From: JANYGA01 sp043743145
Lineage (GTDB): Bacteria > Vulcanimicrobiota > Vulcanimicrobiia > Vulcanimicrobiales > Vulcanimicrobiaceae
NCBI GenBank assembly: GCA_043743145.1
Contig: JAYTXC010000290.1
Location: 1 to 6,668 of the forward strand
DNA: 6,668 nucleotides
Reading direction: 5' to 3'
A model generated the notes under the pieces. That model saw only the letters and a program-made list of their open reading frames with translations. It searched no databases and had not been told where the DNA came from. Shown piece after piece: positions 5,634 through 6,668 of this stretch (positions within the stretch are counted from its first letter, which is position 1; each line of letters begins with the position of its first letter). The translations under genes and the position numbers were made by a program.

Positions 5634-6374
5634 ATGCACCCCGTGCGCTTGCCGCCTGGCGTCAAGCGGGTCCAAGACAACCGCCTCATGGCCGCTTTCG
5701 ATTACGCCTTTTCGGGCATCTTGTACGCGACGCGGACGCAGCGCAATATGCGCATTCACCTCGTCGCCGCGTCGCTTGCGATCGTCGCAACGCTCTATTT
5801 GCGGCTCGATCGCGCGTATGTCGCGCTCGTCGTGCTCTGCATCGCGATCGTGATCGCGCTCGAACTCGTCAACACCGCAATCGAAGCGGTCGTCGACCTC
5901 ATGACCGTCGCACACCATCCGCTCGCGAAAATCGCCAAAGACGCAGCGGCGGGTGCCGTGCTCGTCGTTTCGATGGCCTCAGTGATCGTGGGCTACCTCG
6001 CCTTTTACGAAGGCGTGACGGCTTCGGGCGCCAAGGTCTCGGCCGCGGTCGCGGGGATTCCGCGTAATTACGTTTTCGTGACGCTCGTGGTCGTCGGGGT
6101 CGTGACCATCTTTCTCAAGGCTTTTGCGGGCAAGCACGGGTCGCCGTTGCAGGGTGGCGCCGTTTCGGGGCATGCCGCGCTCGCCTTCGCAGGCGCCACG
6201 ATCATCTCGTTCCTCGCGGGGACGCTCGTCGTCGCGCTGCTCGCATTCTTCCTCGCGTTTCTCGTGAGTCAGAGCCGGGTCGAAGGCGGGATCCATAGCT
6301 ACGGCGAGGTCGCGTTCGGGGCGCTCGTCGGAACGGGGGTGAGCGCAGCGCTCTTCCTCGTGGTCCGCGTATGA
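5634..6374 (+). CDS. Fusion of DgkA-type lipid kinase and PAP2-type lipid phosphatase
   Basis: The 246 residues hold two membrane domains. Residues 15-125 are a DgkA-like kinase: an N-terminal amphipathic part with FDYAFSGILYATRTQRNMRI (22-41), then three hydrophobic helices (about 42-57, 61-83, 104-124). The core signature ELVNTAIEAVVDL (77-89) and AKDAAAGAVL (101-110) correspond to the E. coli DgkA residues EILNSAIEAVVD and AKDMGSAAVL. Residues 146-246 are a reduced PAP2 domain with GSPLQGGAVSGHAALAF (169-185, likely His180) and SRVEGGIHSYGE (214-225, likely His221). Gram-positive style DgkA proteins phosphorylate undecaprenol or diacylglycerol, and PAP2 enzymes remove phosphate from lipid phosphates or pyrophosphates. 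Having both in one chain suggests turnover of a lipid carrier at the inner membrane; the substrate is inferred. The gene starts 24 bases after the previous stop with no clear ribosome binding site. Confidence 0.87.
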   Translation: MHPVRLPPGVKRVQDNRLMAAFDYAFSGILYATRTQRNMRIHLVAASLAIVATLYLRLDRAYVALVVLCIAIVIALELVNTAIEAVVDLMTVAHHPLAKIAKDAAAGAVLVVSMASVIVGYLAFYEGVTASGAKVSAAVAGIPRNYVFVTLVVVGVVTIFLKAFAGKHGSPLQGGAVSGHAALAFAGATIISFLAGTLVVALLAFFLAFLVSQSRVEGGIHSYGEVAFGALVGTGVSAALFLVVRV

Positions 6375-6471
6375 TCGCCATGGAAATCGGGCGAGCCGGT
6401 CGTTGCACGCTGTGGTATAATGGCGGCGATTTGGACACCGACCCTCTACCGGCTCCACGGCCGTCCCCCCG
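6375..6471 (+). promoter_or_regulatory. Intergenic region before the CNNM gene
   Basis: These 97 bases are the longest non-coding stretch in the window. I see no convincing terminator hairpin after the DGK-PAP2 stop. The region holds the extended -10 element at 6413-6421 and then a C-rich leader of about 44 bases (ending CCGTCCCCCCG before the ATG) without a Shine-Dalgarno match. A short CGGC/GCCG inverted repeat around 6450-6463 is too small to interpret. No riboswitch family is recognisable by eye. Confidence 0.45.
6413..6421 (+). promoter_or_regulatory. Extended -10 promoter (TGGTATAAT) for the CNNM gene
   Basis: TATAAT at 6416-6421 is a perfect sigma-70 type -10 hexamer, with TG at the extended position (6413-6414). 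No -35 hexamer is present 16-18 bases upstream; TTGCAC at 6403-6408 resembles one but is only seven bases away. Extended -10 promoters can work without a good -35. Transcription would start near 6428 and read into the gene at 6472. A perfect AT-rich hexamer in such GC-rich DNA, in an intergenic gap at the head of a gene, is unlikely to be chance. It suggests the downstream gene is a separate transcription unit. Confidence 0.7.
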
Positions 6472-6668
6472 ATGACGACGGAAGCCTGGAGTCAGCACTG
6501 GCCCGAAATCGGTGCGCTGCTGCTCCTCATCGCGGGATCCGCGTTTTTTTCCGGTTCCGAAGCCGCGCTTATTTCGCTCTCGCGTTTGCGCGCGCGGGGC
6601 ATGAAGGAGCGCGGCATTAAGGGGAGCGATGCCGTTTTGCGGTTGCTCGACGATCGGAATCGCTTCCT
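6472..6668 (+). CDS. CNNM/CorC family (TlyC-like) membrane transporter, N-terminal part
   Basis: The frame from ATG 6472 stays open to the window end, giving 65 full codons; the gene continues beyond. After a short start (MTTEAWSQHWPEIG), a transmembrane helix (LLLLIAGSAFFSGSE, residues 16-30) leads into the DUF21/CNNM signature FFSGSEAALISLSRLRARG (25-43), followed by a helix ending LLDDRNRF (58-65). This beginning is characteristic of proteins annotated hemolysin C/CorC or CNNM, which combine a DUF21 membrane domain with CBS domains and a CorC_HlyC domain and are linked to magnesium or cobalt efflux. The later domains cannot be seen here. There is no ribosome binding site before the ATG, only a C-rich run. 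The gene follows its own likely promoter at 6413-6421 and often neighbours ybeY in other bacteria. Confidence 0.88.
   Translation, partial: MTTEAWSQHWPEIGALLLLIAGSAFFSGSEAALISLSRLRARGMKERGIKGSDAVLRLLDDRNRF

Noticed and set aside
4947..5918. Reverse-strand open frame of 323 codons opposite the 5040 gene and the kinase start
   Set aside because: It crosses three forward genes, shows low-complexity Arg/Asp-rich translation and has no recognisable motif.
6403..6408. TTGCAC as a -35 element
   Set aside because: It lies only seven bases before TATAAT, too close for a sigma-70 promoter.
6420..6620. Forward 66-codon frame starting at the ATG in TATAATGG
   Set aside because: Its start lies inside the -10 box, and the overlapping frame from 6472 has the clear CNNM signature.

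Overview
This 6.67 kb window is bacterial, GC-rich and densely packed. Every gene I can support lies on the + strand, and no stretch longer than 100 bases lacks a gene. The layout is a variant of the widely conserved rpsU-yqeY-nfeD-floA-phoH-ybeY-dgkA cluster known from Bacillus subtilis and many other bacteria. Several parts usually found in that cluster are absent: the spore genes yqfC and yqfD, the 7TM-HD phosphodiesterase pgpH between phoH and ybeY, and cdd/era directly after dgkA. The GC-rich codon use, frequent TTG/GTG starts, weak ribosome binding sites and lack of sporulation genes point away from a typical Firmicute. An under-sampled GC-rich phylum such as Eremiobacterota (WPS-2) would fit, but that is a guess from general look, not a demonstrated placement.

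Layout. (1) 10-180 encodes ribosomal protein bS21 (rpsU). It is followed by a perfect 12-bp hairpin at 193-222. (2) 237-701 encodes a YqeY/GatB-like protein. (3) 742-2079 encodes a long-form NfeD with a secreted ClpP-like serine protease domain, a membrane block and an OB-fold tail. (4) 2076-3089 encodes the flotillin-like FloA. (5) 3093-3551 is an unrecognised 152-residue protein. (6) 3548-4573 encodes a PhoH family ATPase. (7) 4570-5043 encodes the endoribonuclease and 16S rRNA maturation factor YbeY. (8) 5040-5609 is an unrecognised 189-residue protein. (9) 5634-6374 is a membrane protein fusing a DgkA-type lipid kinase to a PAP2-type lipid phosphatase. (10) An extended -10 promoter at 6413-6421 precedes the truncated start of a CNNM/CorC family (TlyC-like) membrane transporter gene, 6472 to the window end.

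How it works together. From nfeD to the 5040 gene the genes are joined by NTGA stop/start overlaps (TTGA, ATGA, GTGA, TTGA) or a 3-base gap, so they are almost certainly one translationally coupled operon. The operon combines ribosome production and rRNA maturation (bS21, YbeY, probably PhoH) with membrane organisation (NfeD, FloA) and lipid carrier metabolism (DGK-PAP2). The two unrecognised proteins, one between floA and phoH and one between ybeY and dgkA, are the least explained parts. No mobile element, CRISPR array, tRNA, rRNA or large repeat was seen.
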